From Clostridia bacterium (GTDB taxonomy: Bacteria > Bacillota > Clostridia > Oscillospirales > Acutalibacteraceae), in assembly GCA_017465825.1 (NCBI GenBank), contig JAFTVI010000006.1, positions 142,465-206,464 of the forward strand: a stretch of 64,000 nucleotides of DNA, given 5' to 3'. The notes beneath the pieces were generated by a model. The model did not search any database. It had not been told where the DNA came from and saw nothing but the letters and a program-made list of their open reading frames with translations. The position numbers were made by a program, and so were the translations under genes. Below, one piece after another: positions 44,251 through 54,289 of the stretch (position 1 is the stretch's first letter; each line of letters starts with the position of its first letter).

Positions 44251-45845
44251 TGTCAAAACGAGTGTGCTGTCTGTACCGAGTTTCAACGGGTAAACAGGTT
44301 GATTATGACAGTAATAATGAAGCAGACATCCCGATGCAGAGAAAGGCTTGTCATAAATTTGCAAGTGAAATGGGTTGGAAGATTGTTTATGAGGAGCAGG
44401 AGGACGGTGTTTCAGGTCATAAGGTACGAGCTGAAAACCGTGACAAAATTCAAATCATAAAGGACCTTGCAAGAAAGAAAAAATTTGATATTCTGCTTGT
44501 GTTTATGTTTGACCGTATCGGCAGAATCGCAGACGAAACACCTTTTGTTGTTGAGTGGTTTGTTAAAAACGGTATCGAGATCTGGAGTACGCAAGAGGGC
44601 GAACAGAGATTTGATAATCACATTGATAAGCTCCTGAACTATATCCGCTTTTGGCAGGCTGACGGTGAAAGTGAGAAAACATCAGTACGAACAAAAACAA
44701 GTCTTGGTCAGTTAGTTGAGTCAGGTCATTTCAAGGGTGGTATTGCCGCCTTTGGGTACGACCTTGTAAAAAGCGGCAGATTCAACAAAAAAAAACACGA
44801 GCTTTATGATTTGAAGGTTAATCCCGATGAAGCGATTGTTGTTAAGATTATCTTTGACAAGTACACTACCGAAGGTTACGGTGCACACAGAATCACAACG
44901 TGGCTGAACAATAACGGTTATCGAGCAAGAACGGGTAAAATGTGGCACGAAGCTACAATCCGAGGTATTCTTTGTAATCTGACATACACAGGTGTTCTTC
45001 GTAGTGGTGATTCACATTCCGAGGTTATACCCGAACTGCAGATAATTCCGTCTGAACAGTTTGACAGAGCAAAAATGATTATGAAAGAGCGTTCAGACAG
45101 GAAGAAAGAAAATCCCACAGTTCCCCTTAATACAAAAGGCAAATCTCTTATCTCCGGAAAGGTTTACTGTGGGCATTGCGGTTCAAGGCTGAATCTCACA
45201 ACAAGCGGAAGATACCGTAAAAGAAAAGACGGTTCTGTTGATACTACCAAACGTATCAGATACGCCTGCTACGGTAAAAGCAGAAAGCAAACGGAGTGTG
45301 ACGGTCAGTCGGGTTACACTCTGCACATTCTTGATGATTTGATTGATGAAATAGTCCGTGATATTTTCAAGAAAATGAAAGGTGTATCAAAAAGCGATGT
45401 AATCAAGCTCCGTTATGCTGATGAGCTCGAAGCAAGAAAAGCAAGGCTCAATATGTTAAAAGCAGATTACTCAAAAGAGTTTGAAAACCTCACTATACTG
45501 AAATCCGAGGTTATAAAAGCAATCAAGGGTGAAAGCTCATTTTCGGCTGATACTCTTTCGGAGCTGATTACAGAATCGGAGAAAGAGTGTAGCAGACTTT
45601 TATCTTTGATTACCGTTGCAGAAAAAGAGGTTACAGACAGTGAGAGTGTTCTTAAAAACTTATCCGATAGCTTTGATGAACTCATTTCTTGGGCTGAGCT
45701 TTATGATGATGCAAGCTTTGAAAAGAAGAAAATGATTGTGAACTGCTTGATAAAAAGGGTTGAGGTTAGCAGAGGGTATAAGCTGAAAGTTGAGTTTAAC
45801 ATTGATTTTCAACAGTTTATGGTGGGTATTGATAAGGCAGCGTAA
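44250..45845 (+). CDS. Large serine recombinase (integrase)
   Basis: A 531-residue site-specific recombinase. Ser12 in LYRVSTGKQ is the nucleophile; the resolvase catalytic domain runs to about residue 150 (DILLVFMFDRIGR), followed by a recombinase domain (GYGAHRITTWLNNNGYR), a zinc ribbon (VYCGHCGSRLNL, later cysteines) and a coiled coil near 400-480. It should catalyse integration and excision of the 15.7-47 kb element. No tyrosine recombinase is present, although the ends look like tRNA attachment sites. It closes the ParB operon and is followed by a terminator. Confidence 0.93.
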   Translation: MSKRVCCLYRVSTGKQVDYDSNNEADIPMQRKACHKFASEMGWKIVYEEQEDGVSGHKVRAENRDKIQIIKDLARKKKFDILLVFMFDRIGRIADETPFVVEWFVKNGIEIWSTQEGEQRFDNHIDKLLNYIRFWQADGESEKTSVRTKTSLGQLVESGHFKGGIAAFGYDLVKSGRFNKKKHELYDLKVNPDEAIVVKIIFDKYTTEGYGAHRITTWLNNNGYRARTGKMWHEATIRGILCNLTYTGVLRSGDSHSEVIPELQIIPSEQFDRAKMIMKERSDRKKENPTVPLNTKGKSLISGKVYCGHCGSRLNLTTSGRYRKRKDGSVDTTKRIRYACYGKSRKQTECDGQSGYTLHILDDLIDEIVRDIFKKMKGVSKSDVIKLRYADELEARKARLNMLKADYSKEFENLTILKSEVIKAIKGESSFSADTLSELITESEKECSRLLSLITVAEKEVTDSESVLKNLSDSFDELISWAELYDDASFEKKKMIVNCLIKRVEVSRGYKLKVEFNIDFQQFMVGIDKAA

Positions 45846-45850
45846 ATATA

Positions 45851-45886
45851 TTATGGGATGTTGCACTTTAGTACAACATCCCATAA
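45851..45886. terminator. Long perfect palindrome after the recombinase
   Basis: TTATGGGATGTTG pairs perfectly with CAACATCCCATAA around a 10-base loop, five bases after the recombinase stop. It can act as a terminator; a binding-site role is also possible. Confidence 0.65.
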
Positions 45887-45892
45887 CTATTG

Positions 45893-45921
45893 TTGTATAT
45901 AGAAAGAAATAATGCTATAAT
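45893..45921 (+). promoter_or_regulatory. Promoter of the endonuclease-like gene
   Basis: TTGTAT, 17 bases, TATAAT, ending 21 bases before the start codon at 45943. Confidence 0.6.
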
Positions 45922-45942
45922 GTTCATTAAGAGGTGATTATT

Positions 45943-46785
45943 ATGGCTCGAAAAGGAAGAAAATTTGAATTGGCTTATAAGCATTTATATGATATGTTGG
46001 ATAAAGATATCTATAAAATCACCAGTCCTGCTTTTCCTATTGATAAGACGACCGGTAAAGGCAGAGAGGTGGATGTTTTAATTGAATACACAGATCCTGA
46101 AGGTAATCCTCGACGAATAAGTATCGAGTGTAGAGATCGTTCTAAAGTTCAAGATATTACATGGATAGAACAACTCGTTCAAAAAAAGGAAGACCTAGAT
46201 TTAGACTATACCATAGCTACAACCACAACATCATTTAGCGAAGGTGCTATTTCAAAAGCCAACTATCATGGGATACTGATAGAGCAAGCTGAAATGCCCC
46301 GTGCAGAAACAATCATAGAACTACAGCAATCAACTTTTGTGGATTTTTTCTTCTTTAGGTTCGAATTATTAGAATATTCATTGTTTTTGGATAATCATGG
46401 TTTTGTTTCATTAAAAGAGTATATTAAACAAATAAATATAATGGAACAGGTAGCACTTTTTAAGGAAATAAATACCGACTTTTTGTGGTCATTTGAACCT
46501 CAAGAATTAATTGAAAAACATCCCGAATCTCTAGATTTTTTCTCAAACAAGGATAACAATTTAATTATTGAAGGTACTATATTGTTAAACGAAAACAAAC
46601 CTGTTTGTTTGAAAAATGCTCGTTCTATAAAATATAAAATCAGGATTGTACCTCGAAAAATATCCTTGCCAATAAGTAATAGTTTTTCTGTATTTGAAGT
46701 CGATGGTCACTCTAACAAAAAATATAGAGCTGATTTTCAAAATGATATTGATTACTTCTCTATTGGATATTTGGATAAAAATTAA
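45943..46785 (+). CDS. Restriction endonuclease-like (PD-D/ExK) protein
   Basis: A 280-residue protein. The N-terminal domain reads as a PD-(D/E)xK nuclease of the Mrr-like kind: GREVDVLIEY supplies the acidic strand and ISIECRDRSKVQDITWIEQL the E-x-K/R strand and following helix, with Arg where Lys is usual. TIATTTTSFSEGAISKA is the later strand-helix. The C-terminal half is unknown and may sense the target. No methyltransferase is adjacent, so it may be a modification-dependent enzyme or a solitary defence gene. ATG 45943 follows AGAGGTG and a good promoter. Confidence 0.65.
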   Translation: MARKGRKFELAYKHLYDMLDKDIYKITSPAFPIDKTTGKGREVDVLIEYTDPEGNPRRISIECRDRSKVQDITWIEQLVQKKEDLDLDYTIATTTTSFSEGAISKANYHGILIEQAEMPRAETIIELQQSTFVDFFFFRFELLEYSLFLDNHGFVSLKEYIKQINIMEQVALFKEINTDFLWSFEPQELIEKHPESLDFFSNKDNNLIIEGTILLNENKPVCLKNARSIKYKIRIVPRKISLPISNSFSVFEVDGHSNKKYRADFQNDIDYFSIGYLDKN

Positions 46786-46838
46786 TCGTAGATTTTGGGC
46801 TAAAAAAACGCCGATATTGGAGATTGGCAGGTTCGACT

Positions 46839-46949
46839 ATGCACTTAAACACAATAATTCCAGAGGATACAGAAATTAATCCAGATGCTTGTATGCAACA
46901 TATAATAGAAAACCACTTAGGAGAATTTGATTTATCTAAAATCCTATAA
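46839..46949 (+). CDS. Short open frame, unknown
   Basis: Encodes MHLNTIIPEDTEINPDACM and 17 further residues (36 in all), rich in acidic residues. There is no clear ribosome site, and it lies between the endonuclease gene and a tRNA fragment. It may be a remnant of a larger gene. Support is weak. Confidence 0.25.
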   Translation: MHLNTIIPEDTEINPDACMQHIIENHLGEFDLSKIL

Positions 46950-46955
46950 AAACAA

Positions 46956-46980
46956 AAAAACACCCACTTAAAAGCGGGCA
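46956..46980 (-). terminator. Terminator of the second tRNA-Ala fragment
   Basis: On the minus strand CCCGCTT/AAGTGGG forms an imperfect stem followed by a run of seven T, downstream of the tRNA fragment CCA end. Confidence 0.55.
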
Positions 46981-47004
46981 AAAAAATAATTGTTCGATGT
47001 ACTG

Positions 47005-47085
<81 letters not shown>

Positions 47086-47122
47086 GTTGTGTTTCTGTTT
47101 TTCAATCCACACATTCGACTAA

Positions 47123-47165
47123 CCTCCCGTTATAAGGTAAAATGAAATTACCAAATAACAGGAGG
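47123..47165 (+). promoter_or_regulatory. Hairpin covering a ribosome site in the second TnpV leader
   Basis: CCTCCCGTTATAAGGTAA pairs with TTACCAAATAACAGGAGG. The right arm holds the ribosome site AGGAGG of the small gene that follows. The sequence differs from the leader hairpin at 24418, but the fold and position are kept. Confidence 0.6.
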
Positions 47166-47174
47166 TCATTTTTT

Positions 47175-47342
47175 ATGAGCAGAAAGACAAAAATCAAGTT
47201 TACGGATTTTGAATGCAATTTACTTATCAACATTATGAATTAGTTTCGCAATATGCTTTTAGCGGAGGATTTGTCTACAGAGGATGTTGATAAATTGTTA
47301 CTCAAAATCATTGATAAAGTGACGAATAAGGAGGTTATTACA
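47175..47342 (+). pseudogene. Small TnpV-upstream gene with in-frame stop
   Basis: ATG at 47175 (behind AGGAGG) opens MSRKTKIKFTDFECNLLINI, then MN and TAG at 47241. The same frame continues without another stop through MLLAEDLSTEDVDKLLLKI and on into the TnpV start. The continuation reads like the rest of one small protein, so the TAG is probably a nonsense mutation, and the gene's own stop before TnpV has also been lost. Function unknown. Confidence 0.55.
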
Positions 47343-47708
47343 ATGTCAAACAAAAAATCTATCGGTTACCGCCAAGTTGGAGATTTCAAAATTCCTAACC
47401 TCAGCTTGCCACCCGAAGAAGCAAAAATAAGGCTCGGAAAATGGGGAATGTTGCACAAGGATTATCTACTGAAAAACAAAAAGGTATTATTTACAACACT
47501 ACTTACTCAAGGAGAACTTTATCAACACTGTGCCGAGGTGGAAAATCAAGCACAGCAGATGTTTGATACACTTGTAGAACTGATGAAAGAATCAGAAGGC
47601 GTAACCGAACAACTGAAAGAAAATAATCAGATGGAATGGGTGCAGAAAATGAGCAACATTCAGGCACGAGCAAGAGAAATAGTAATTAGTGACTTAATTC
47701 ACACCTAA
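47343..47708 (+). CDS. tnpV: TnpV family protein, second copy
   Basis: A 121-residue TnpV family member, collinear with the copy at 24467 (YRQVGDFKIPNLSLPPEEA, LGKWGMLHKDYLLKNKKVLF, VTEQLKENNQMEWVQKM). AAGGAGG lies eight bases before ATG 47343. The two copies are clearly homologous but far from identical, so they came in with different elements rather than by a recent duplication. Role unknown. Confidence 0.8.
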   Translation: MSNKKSIGYRQVGDFKIPNLSLPPEEAKIRLGKWGMLHKDYLLKNKKVLFTTLLTQGELYQHCAEVENQAQQMFDTLVELMKESEGVTEQLKENNQMEWVQKMSNIQARAREIVISDLIHT

Positions 47709-47902
47709 AAGGAACTCAACGACAGATTTATATTTTTTAATAATATAAAAATTGGGAACAAATCATACTTTCTCAAATTGATTTGTTCCCTAAGTTTTTA
47801 GTGTTTTACTTGTTGTCACATCGGCAATTTATTTAAATACAAGATTAACGATGTCTTTAAAGCAAGTATATTATAAAAACTTCAAAGTGTAATATATAAC
47901 AT

Positions 47903-50737
47903 TTAATTCGCCCATACGATACTTGTAGCATCATAGTTGGATATGTGCTTAAAAGATTTTTTGTTAAGTTTTTTATATTTAAAATTTTTGTTTAAATACT
48001 CGCAATTAACAAACGTACTATTTTCAAAAAGGCAATTCTCAAAAAACACGTTTTCAAAGCTAACATCTTCAAAAGTGCAATTTTTAAAGTTGCTATTTTT
48101 AAAAATGAGTTTAACATCTTTTGATAAAAACTTCGATTCAACAAAACGTGTATTAGAAAAATCCACATAATTCAATGAACAGTTGTTGAACTGCGTTCCC
48201 GAAGCATTAGAAGCTTTTATGTCGCTATAATCAAAATTGCATTTTTCAAAAATTGTTTTTGTAAGATTAGATTCTGCAAGTGAACTTTCAGAAAAATCTG
48301 TTTTATAACATTTAGCAAATGTAAATTGCAAGTGGTCTGCTAACAAATGTTTACAATTGCATTTTCTAAGTTTAGTTTTCATCATTGAGCAATCATAAAG
48401 TCTTGCACCTTGAAAATTACAAGAATAAAAATATGCTCTACTAAAATCAGCTTCGGCACAGTTTGAATCAGCAAAAGAACACTTTCTAAACTGAGCATTT
48501 ACTGCCAGTGCTTCTCCTAAATTTCCCATATTCATTTTTACTTTATAAAAACGTGCTGCAACTAAAATCGCTTTTTCCATTGAACCATACTTCAAATTAC
48601 AGTTTGTGATTTTTGTTGAAGTTAGATTGCTTCCAAAGAACAATACCGATTTCATTTTTGTTCCATTAAAATAAACATCAATAAACTCAGAATTTGTAAA
48701 AACAGAACCAGATAAATCACCGTCAATTATTGCCATTTTTTGCCAAGTACTATAAGAAAAATTACAGTCATTTATTTTTATTAAATTATCGTTTTTTTCT
48801 GTTTTACCTTTCCAGTTTTGAAGAATCGAATATTGAAAATCACACCCTTTAGCAATAAAGCAGTCACAAGATATATCTTTAAATTTTGATTTTGGAAATT
48901 TAGAAAATTCAATAATACATCTTTCAAAATCCGTGTTATTAAATAAACAATTTTCAAAGTCGCTGTTTGTAAAAATACAATCATAAAAATCTGATGAACT
49001 TAAATCCGTGTTTAACATATGTGTACCATCATACTTTACAAAATTAAACTTTGAATTACTAAGAGATGAATCTACAAAAGTCGTACCATAAAAATCAACA
49101 TCATAAAAAAGAGAAATGTCCATCTCACTTTGTGAAATTTGAGCTCTAGCAAAAACAGTTCTATAAAATTCCGAACTATATAGTGTCAGTCTCTCTAAGG
49201 TTGAGTTATAAAAATTGGCGAAATTCAAACTAAAACCATTAAATGAAAAATCAGAAATGTGTGTTGCACACACAAAAGTTCCTAATAAACGAAGCACAAA
49301 ATAATAGAGTGCTCGTGAAAAGCTGTTTCTAAATATAACACTTTCTGGTATGTTATCTAATTTATTTTGCTTATTTTTTGATTCTATTTTTTTCTCTGTA
49401 TAACGCCATGAAATTAAATAATTCCTGTATTTTCTGAGATAATCATAAAGTTTTTGAGTTTCTATAAAATAACTTGAATTGGAGCTGTTATTATACTTGA
49501 TATTTTTTTCAAAAGTTTCAATCGAGTTATTAATATTAGTTTTTTCGCGGCTTAAATAATAACGATTCTTAAGATCTTCTTTTTCGACCTTTGAATTTGG
49601 TTTAAGGATGTTGATTCGTTCTTGTAAAATTGCAATTACATCACTATTGTGTTCTTCACGCTTATCATAGCCTTGTTCTCCCGACAAAAGAAGCATCTCG
49701 GCTCTAAAAAACAAATTAATATATTGATCTACAGTCATATTTTGGCATAAAATACGACCATCTTGAATATACCCTTTATTTTCTTCATACTTATCTTCCC
49801 ATTCGTACCAATCGCCAATAACATTTAACATATTATTTTCGTCGCTAATTCCGTTCATAAGTTTTTCAAGTTTATTCTTTAATTTCCCACATTCTAATAA
49901 TATTATTCGACGCAAATATGCTTCTATACCAATACATCGTTTGCAAAACCAACCGGAAATTATCAAAGAAAATAGCAATGAAAGAATTAATGTCATTAAA
50001 CCAAATGAAACAAACTTTTGATTACAACTACACGCAAAAGAAAGATAGGCATGCCAAATTAGAGTAAGAATCAATGCCAAGCTCTCAACTATGCACACAT
50101 AGAATAAAATCATAGCTGTACTTTCTTTATATATATTTGCAATATCAGAAATGTACTGATTCTCATCAATTATTCTATCTAAAGCTGATTTTAAAAAAAC
50201 AAAAACTGTCACAATAACGCCAAAGAAAGATACAATTATTGCTGTTGTTAGGTCAACTATTATATCAAAGTAATTTTGTAACTTACCAAAAATGTTATTC
50301 AATAATTCTGCATTATCTTTCTGCTGTCTTTTTTCTGAATCATCTTTATCATATAAATCATTCTGTGTCGTAGGCTCAGTTGTACTAGTTGTTTCATTTA
50401 TTGTAGACTCTTCAAGCAGTGTTGAAGATAATGCATTCTCATTTGTTGGCTTTGAGTTTTGTTCATCTTTAGATTGAACAGACTCGTGACCTTTTGCTGG
50501 GGGCACTTTTGTTGTTTGATTCGTTTCGTTTACAGTGGTTGTTGGAATTGGAGAACTAGTATCTTCATATGAAACAACAGGCACATTATCGACTTCTGAG
50601 TTTTCATCTAATGGTTTATATGAACAGACAAGAAATACAAAAGAAGTAATGATTGAAGCAATAAGCAAAAAGGAAGTAAAAAACAAAAACTTTTCGCGAT
50701 TTATTAGTTGCTTTATCTCGTTTAACTTTTCCTTCAT
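47903..50737 (-). CDS. Pentapeptide-repeat membrane protein
   Basis: A 944-residue protein. One membrane helix at about residues 17-40 is followed by a long Ser/Thr/Glu-rich linker. Three more helices at about 150-265 follow (TTAIIVSFFGVIVTVFVFL, SLALILTLIWHAYLSFA, LMTLILSLLFSLIISGWF), then a helical region, and from about residue 480 to the end a run of pentapeptide repeats of the A(D/N)Lxx type (DFSRAYFYSCNFQGARLYDC). The repeats should form a long right-handed beta helix in the cytoplasm. Such membrane-anchored repeat proteins occur in defence and stress contexts, but the target is unknown. ATG 50737 follows AAGGATG. Confidence 0.75.
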   Translation of the reverse strand: MKEKLNEIKQLINREKFLFFTSFLLIASIITSFVFLVCSYKPLDENSEVDNVPVVSYEDTSSPIPTTTVNETNQTTKVPPAKGHESVQSKDEQNSKPTNENALSSTLLEESTINETTSTTEPTTQNDLYDKDDSEKRQQKDNAELLNNIFGKLQNYFDIIVDLTTAIIVSFFGVIVTVFVFLKSALDRIIDENQYISDIANIYKESTAMILFYVCIVESLALILTLIWHAYLSFACSCNQKFVSFGLMTLILSLLFSLIISGWFCKRCIGIEAYLRRIILLECGKLKNKLEKLMNGISDENNMLNVIGDWYEWEDKYEENKGYIQDGRILCQNMTVDQYINLFFRAEMLLLSGEQGYDKREEHNSDVIAILQERINILKPNSKVEKEDLKNRYYLSREKTNINNSIETFEKNIKYNNSSNSSYFIETQKLYDYLRKYRNYLISWRYTEKKIESKNKQNKLDNIPESVIFRNSFSRALYYFVLRLLGTFVCATHISDFSFNGFSLNFANFYNSTLERLTLYSSEFYRTVFARAQISQSEMDISLFYDVDFYGTTFVDSSLSNSKFNFVKYDGTHMLNTDLSSSDFYDCIFTNSDFENCLFNNTDFERCIIEFSKFPKSKFKDISCDCFIAKGCDFQYSILQNWKGKTEKNDNLIKINDCNFSYSTWQKMAIIDGDLSGSVFTNSEFIDVYFNGTKMKSVLFFGSNLTSTKITNCNLKYGSMEKAILVAARFYKVKMNMGNLGEALAVNAQFRKCSFADSNCAEADFSRAYFYSCNFQGARLYDCSMMKTKLRKCNCKHLLADHLQFTFAKCYKTDFSESSLAESNLTKTIFEKCNFDYSDIKASNASGTQFNNCSLNYVDFSNTRFVESKFLSKDVKLIFKNSNFKNCTFEDVSFENVFFENCLFENSTFVNCEYLNKNFKYKKLNKKSFKHISNYDATSIVWAN

Positions 50738-50856
50738 AACCGCACATCCTTGTTTATTAATATTTGTTAAATACAAAATTTCATATTCGATTAAAAACTT
50801 TGCATTGAAATAATATATTTCAAGCAGCTAATTGGAAAACAATCAGCTGCTTGAAA

Positions 50857-51966
50857 TCATAAGATACGATAAAAGACATCATAATCGTAGCTTTTAACAA
50901 TTCTCAAACCCTGTTCGATACTATAAGTACATATCGTTGGAAATGGTATACCATTAAAAGCGTTATTTTTAACCCACGTATATGAAGCGGTGTCTTTAAA
51001 ATATATTATATCTCCAATATCTAGAGGATGGTTAAATGTGTAATTACCAAAAGAGTCATTAGCGAAACAGGTTTGACCGCTCAATCTATATGTATATCCA
51101 ACTTCTGATTCATCAATAACATCTCGTCTCCAACCTCTAAATACCGCATCAGGCATATGACAAATTGGAGATGCATCTAGCACTGCAATATCAATACCAT
51201 TATTTATTATATCTAGCACTTTGGTGGCAAAGAAACCGCAATCTGACAAAATACCCTCGCAAGGTTCGATTATAACATCAATATCAAACATATTTTTGAA
51301 TTCTCTAATGAGTGAAGCTGCACGCTCAATATCATAATTTTTTTTTCCTATTAGCTGACCACCACCGAGGTTAACCCATTTTAGTTTTGATAGATGCCTT
51401 CCAAACTTTTGTATTACCAAATTAATAAGATTTTCAAATGCATCAACATATTGTTCGCACATACAATGAATATGTATACCATCAATATTATCCCACACAT
51501 CTTCGGTCAACTGGTGTATAGGTATTCCAAGATGTGAATGTTCTCTGCATGGATTAACATCATCTTTTTCTATCTCAGATACCAATGGATTTATTCTTAT
51601 TCCGATATCACAACCATTTTCTTTTGCAATTCTTCCATATGCTTTTAACTGATTGTATGAATTAAATACTATAGAATTACTATTTGCAACAACATCCTTG
51701 ATTTGGTCTGTTCTGAAAGCTGGCGAATAAGTTTGAATGTACCGCTCACGAAAACATTGTCTGCCCAACTGAGCTTCATATAACCCACTCGCACTTATAC
51801 CATCAAGAACTTCTTTCATTGGTTCAAACAAATACGGTGCAGAAAATCCTTTGATAGCTAAAAGAATTTTACAGTCTGACAACTGCTTGAATTCCTTAAT
51901 TCGTTCGATATTTTGTTTTAGAAAATCCAAGCTGATAATATGGCATGGTGTTGGAATATTTTGCAT
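50857..51966 (-). CDS. Carboxynorspermidine decarboxylase-like enzyme
   Basis: A 369-residue PLP enzyme of the alanine-racemase fold, closest in pattern to carboxynorspermidine decarboxylase (NspC): TPCHIISLDFLKQNI, then KILLAIKGFS with Lys39 as the PLP lysine, HSHLGIP, VNLGGGQ and EPCEGILSDCGFFATKV. In polyamine synthesis the enzyme decarboxylates carboxynorspermidine or carboxyspermidine. Here it is third in an operon with an ATP-grasp/radical SAM protein and another radical SAM protein, and no carboxynorspermidine dehydrogenase is seen. I therefore infer that it decarboxylates an amino-acid-like intermediate of the cluster's product. Confidence 0.7.
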   Translation of the reverse strand: MQNIPTPCHIISLDFLKQNIERIKEFKQLSDCKILLAIKGFSAPYLFEPMKEVLDGISASGLYEAQLGRQCFRERYIQTYSPAFRTDQIKDVVANSNSIVFNSYNQLKAYGRIAKENGCDIGIRINPLVSEIEKDDVNPCREHSHLGIPIHQLTEDVWDNIDGIHIHCMCEQYVDAFENLINLVIQKFGRHLSKLKWVNLGGGQLIGKKNYDIERAASLIREFKNMFDIDVIIEPCEGILSDCGFFATKVLDIINNGIDIAVLDASPICHMPDAVFRGWRRDVIDESEVGYTYRLSGQTCFANDSFGNYTFNHPLDIGDIIYFKDTASYTWVKNNAFNGIPFPTICTYSIEQGLRIVKSYDYDVFYRIL

Positions 51967-51984
51967 ACCAGTTATCGTCCTTTC

Positions 51985-54276
51985 TTAAATTTCTAATGTG
52001 ACTGTATTATTCTGACAAGCTTTGCAAGTTGGACCTAATTTTATTCCGTATTCTTTACAAATTTCTGTCGCAGTTTTGTAATACAACAACGTATCCTCTT
52101 CATTGAAAGAAATGTATTTTTCAAGTTCAGTCCCATAACATGGTCTGAAAAGTGATAATATGGGAGAAACGCCTAGCTCACATAATTGACGTATCCCTTT
52201 AGAAAATTGCTTTAGGTCATCAAATCCAATAAGAATTACACTGCGAACATTCCCTGTATTTCCCCAAATGGAAACTGCTTTTTTTAACGAATCATAATAC
52301 TTATTCAAGCTGTTGTTTAACGCCTTACCAGGCATTATTCGCTTAGCTAATTCAGCATCAAACATCTCTATATTAAATGCCACTTCGGAAATTCCTTTTG
52401 AGTATAATTCTTTCAAAAGATTGATATCATTTATAGGTTGCGACATTAGATAGATCGATTTATTAGTGCTTTTTTGTAGATGTTCTGCAATGTTTAAGAT
52501 GTTCGTGCATTGAGCACTTGAAGATTCAGAACCTCCACCAATTAAATAGTGACAAACTCTACTGTCATTTTTATAATAATCAAGTGCTTCACATACATCC
52601 TGAAAGGTAAAATTCTCTTTAACACCAAAGAGATCACAAAACATACAACCTTTTCCGGCATCTTGTAAAGCACAACCATTACGATGATATACCCTTAATC
52701 GATCAGGGTTGAGATAAACAATATCTTTAACTTTGTAACCCGATTTTGTAAGCTGGTTTGCTTTTGTGTCTTCCGGCATTATTTCAACTTCAAACAAAGG
52801 GTTTGAATAATATGAAACGATAAAACTGCACTTAATAGAATCATAATCTAACACAAGCGGTGAAAGCTCATGCCATTTTTCAAAGCACGGAACAGTAACC
52901 CAAAATTTTTTAGCCACAAAAATGGTTATTGCACCAAATTCCTCATAATCTGCACCATCACTATTAACAATAGTGCTCCATGCCAATTTAGTTATGTTGA
53001 TACCTCTAGATAATAGCAGAATTTTCAAACATAAAAGATTATAAAATTCATTCGAATTTGTAAGATCAAATTTACTAATTTTCAAATTAGGTTGAATCCT
53101 TAGAGAATTTTGATATGTAATTGAACTAATCGCCTCTCTACTTCTTAATTGAAAAAGATAGCTCCCATCTTCAATTTCTTTATCCCAAGATAAAGAATCA
53201 TCACAAACCGTAAACTCGCTAGAATGGTTGAGCATATCATGCATCCATTTTAACTCGCTTTTTTTATTTTTTTCATATTGATAAACTATTAAACTGCCGT
53301 TCGAAAATGCAGGAGGGCGAGGCAATGTAGAACTTGTATTTTCAAAAACATCTATATGATATTCTTGTAACGATGGATAGTTACTTTCTGATAATGATTG
53401 ATTTAACAATGCTGTTGATGCCTGAAATCTAGGATTAACCTCCATAAAATAACAATCATTATCAGCTAAAATGAAATCTATGCCACATATACCCAAGTAA
53501 CCCATTTTTTGTAGTTCCTTGCAAAGTGTTTGTGCAGCATCTGACACTTTATTTCTTTGATCTTGTGATATAAATTTATATGCAGAGAAGTCACTTCCAG
53601 CATATTCAAGTCGTTTATTTTTTTGCTCAACAATCTGAATTGATGGCGGAAAAAGCAAAATATCATTCTCATATATAACTGCATGTATATTAACAGAAAC
53701 ATTATTTTCTTTGAATTCTGTTACTATACAGTTTTCTTGAGAGCATAATGGCAAATTTATATCAACATTACTATCTAAATCTACAACAAAAGTTCCGGAA
53801 CCACCACAAGAATGTTCTTGCTGGATTACAACGGAAGAACAATTTTTAAAACTACTAGATAAAAAATCTTTGGTACAATTTGAGGATGATAAAACTTTAA
53901 AGGGTAAAACTTTTATATAATTTTCAGCCCATATTTTGGATGTAATCTTATTATTTAAAAAGTCAACTATCTTTGGATTGTTGGAATAATAAATCTTATC
54001 TTTTAATTCACGAGAAAAATTCTCTCCGTCAGCACTGTCATAATGAATAAAAATACTGTTAGGATTTTCCGACAAAATATTGTGCATAGACTCTTGGAAG
54101 AATGATTCATATCCTTCACATAATCCATTATGATTGATTCTTTTATTCAGGTGTTGCTCCATAGATAAATTTCCATTTTGCCCAGATCCTAAAACCGTTA
54201 TAGATTTGGTGAACAAATTATTAGTATGACAAATATCAGACTCTCTAACACCTAACCAGACATATTCACGTTTCAT
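51985..54276 (-). CDS. ATP-grasp ligase fused to radical SAM enzyme
   Basis: A 763-residue two-domain protein. Residues about 100-310 are ATP-grasp: VVIQQEHSCGGSGTFVV, YAGSDFSAYKF and LGICGIDFILADNDCYFMEVNPR, with the Glu-x-Asn metal ligands. About residues 500-763 are radical SAM, with the cluster cysteines as NGCALQDAGKGCMFCDLF (Cx8CxxC, near residue 534). It is wider than the standard Cx3CxxC, like Elp3 or YhcC relatives. KACQNN near the C-terminus could add ligands. It likely joins carboxylate to amine and then does radical chemistry on the same substrate. The neighbours 13 and 18 bases away are a radical SAM gene and an NspC-like gene. Confidence 0.7.
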   Translation of the reverse strand: MKREYVWLGVRESDICHTNNLFTKSITVLGSGQNGNLSMEQHLNKRINHNGLCEGYESFFQESMHNILSENPNSIFIHYDSADGENFSRELKDKIYYSNNPKIVDFLNNKITSKIWAENYIKVLPFKVLSSSNCTKDFLSSSFKNCSSVVIQQEHSCGGSGTFVVDLDSNVDINLPLCSQENCIVTEFKENNVSVNIHAVIYENDILLFPPSIQIVEQKNKRLEYAGSDFSAYKFISQDQRNKVSDAAQTLCKELQKMGYLGICGIDFILADNDCYFMEVNPRFQASTALLNQSLSESNYPSLQEYHIDVFENTSSTLPRPPAFSNGSLIVYQYEKNKKSELKWMHDMLNHSSEFTVCDDSLSWDKEIEDGSYLFQLRSREAISSITYQNSLRIQPNLKISKFDLTNSNEFYNLLCLKILLLSRGINITKLAWSTIVNSDGADYEEFGAITIFVAKKFWVTVPCFEKWHELSPLVLDYDSIKCSFIVSYYSNPLFEVEIMPEDTKANQLTKSGYKVKDIVYLNPDRLRVYHRNGCALQDAGKGCMFCDLFGVKENFTFQDVCEALDYYKNDSRVCHYLIGGGSESSSAQCTNILNIAEHLQKSTNKSIYLMSQPINDINLLKELYSKGISEVAFNIEMFDAELAKRIMPGKALNNSLNKYYDSLKKAVSIWGNTGNVRSVILIGFDDLKQFSKGIRQLCELGVSPILSLFRPCYGTELEKYISFNEEDTLLYYKTATEICKEYGIKLGPTCKACQNNTVTLEI

Positions 54277-54289
54277 CTTTAGTACCTTA

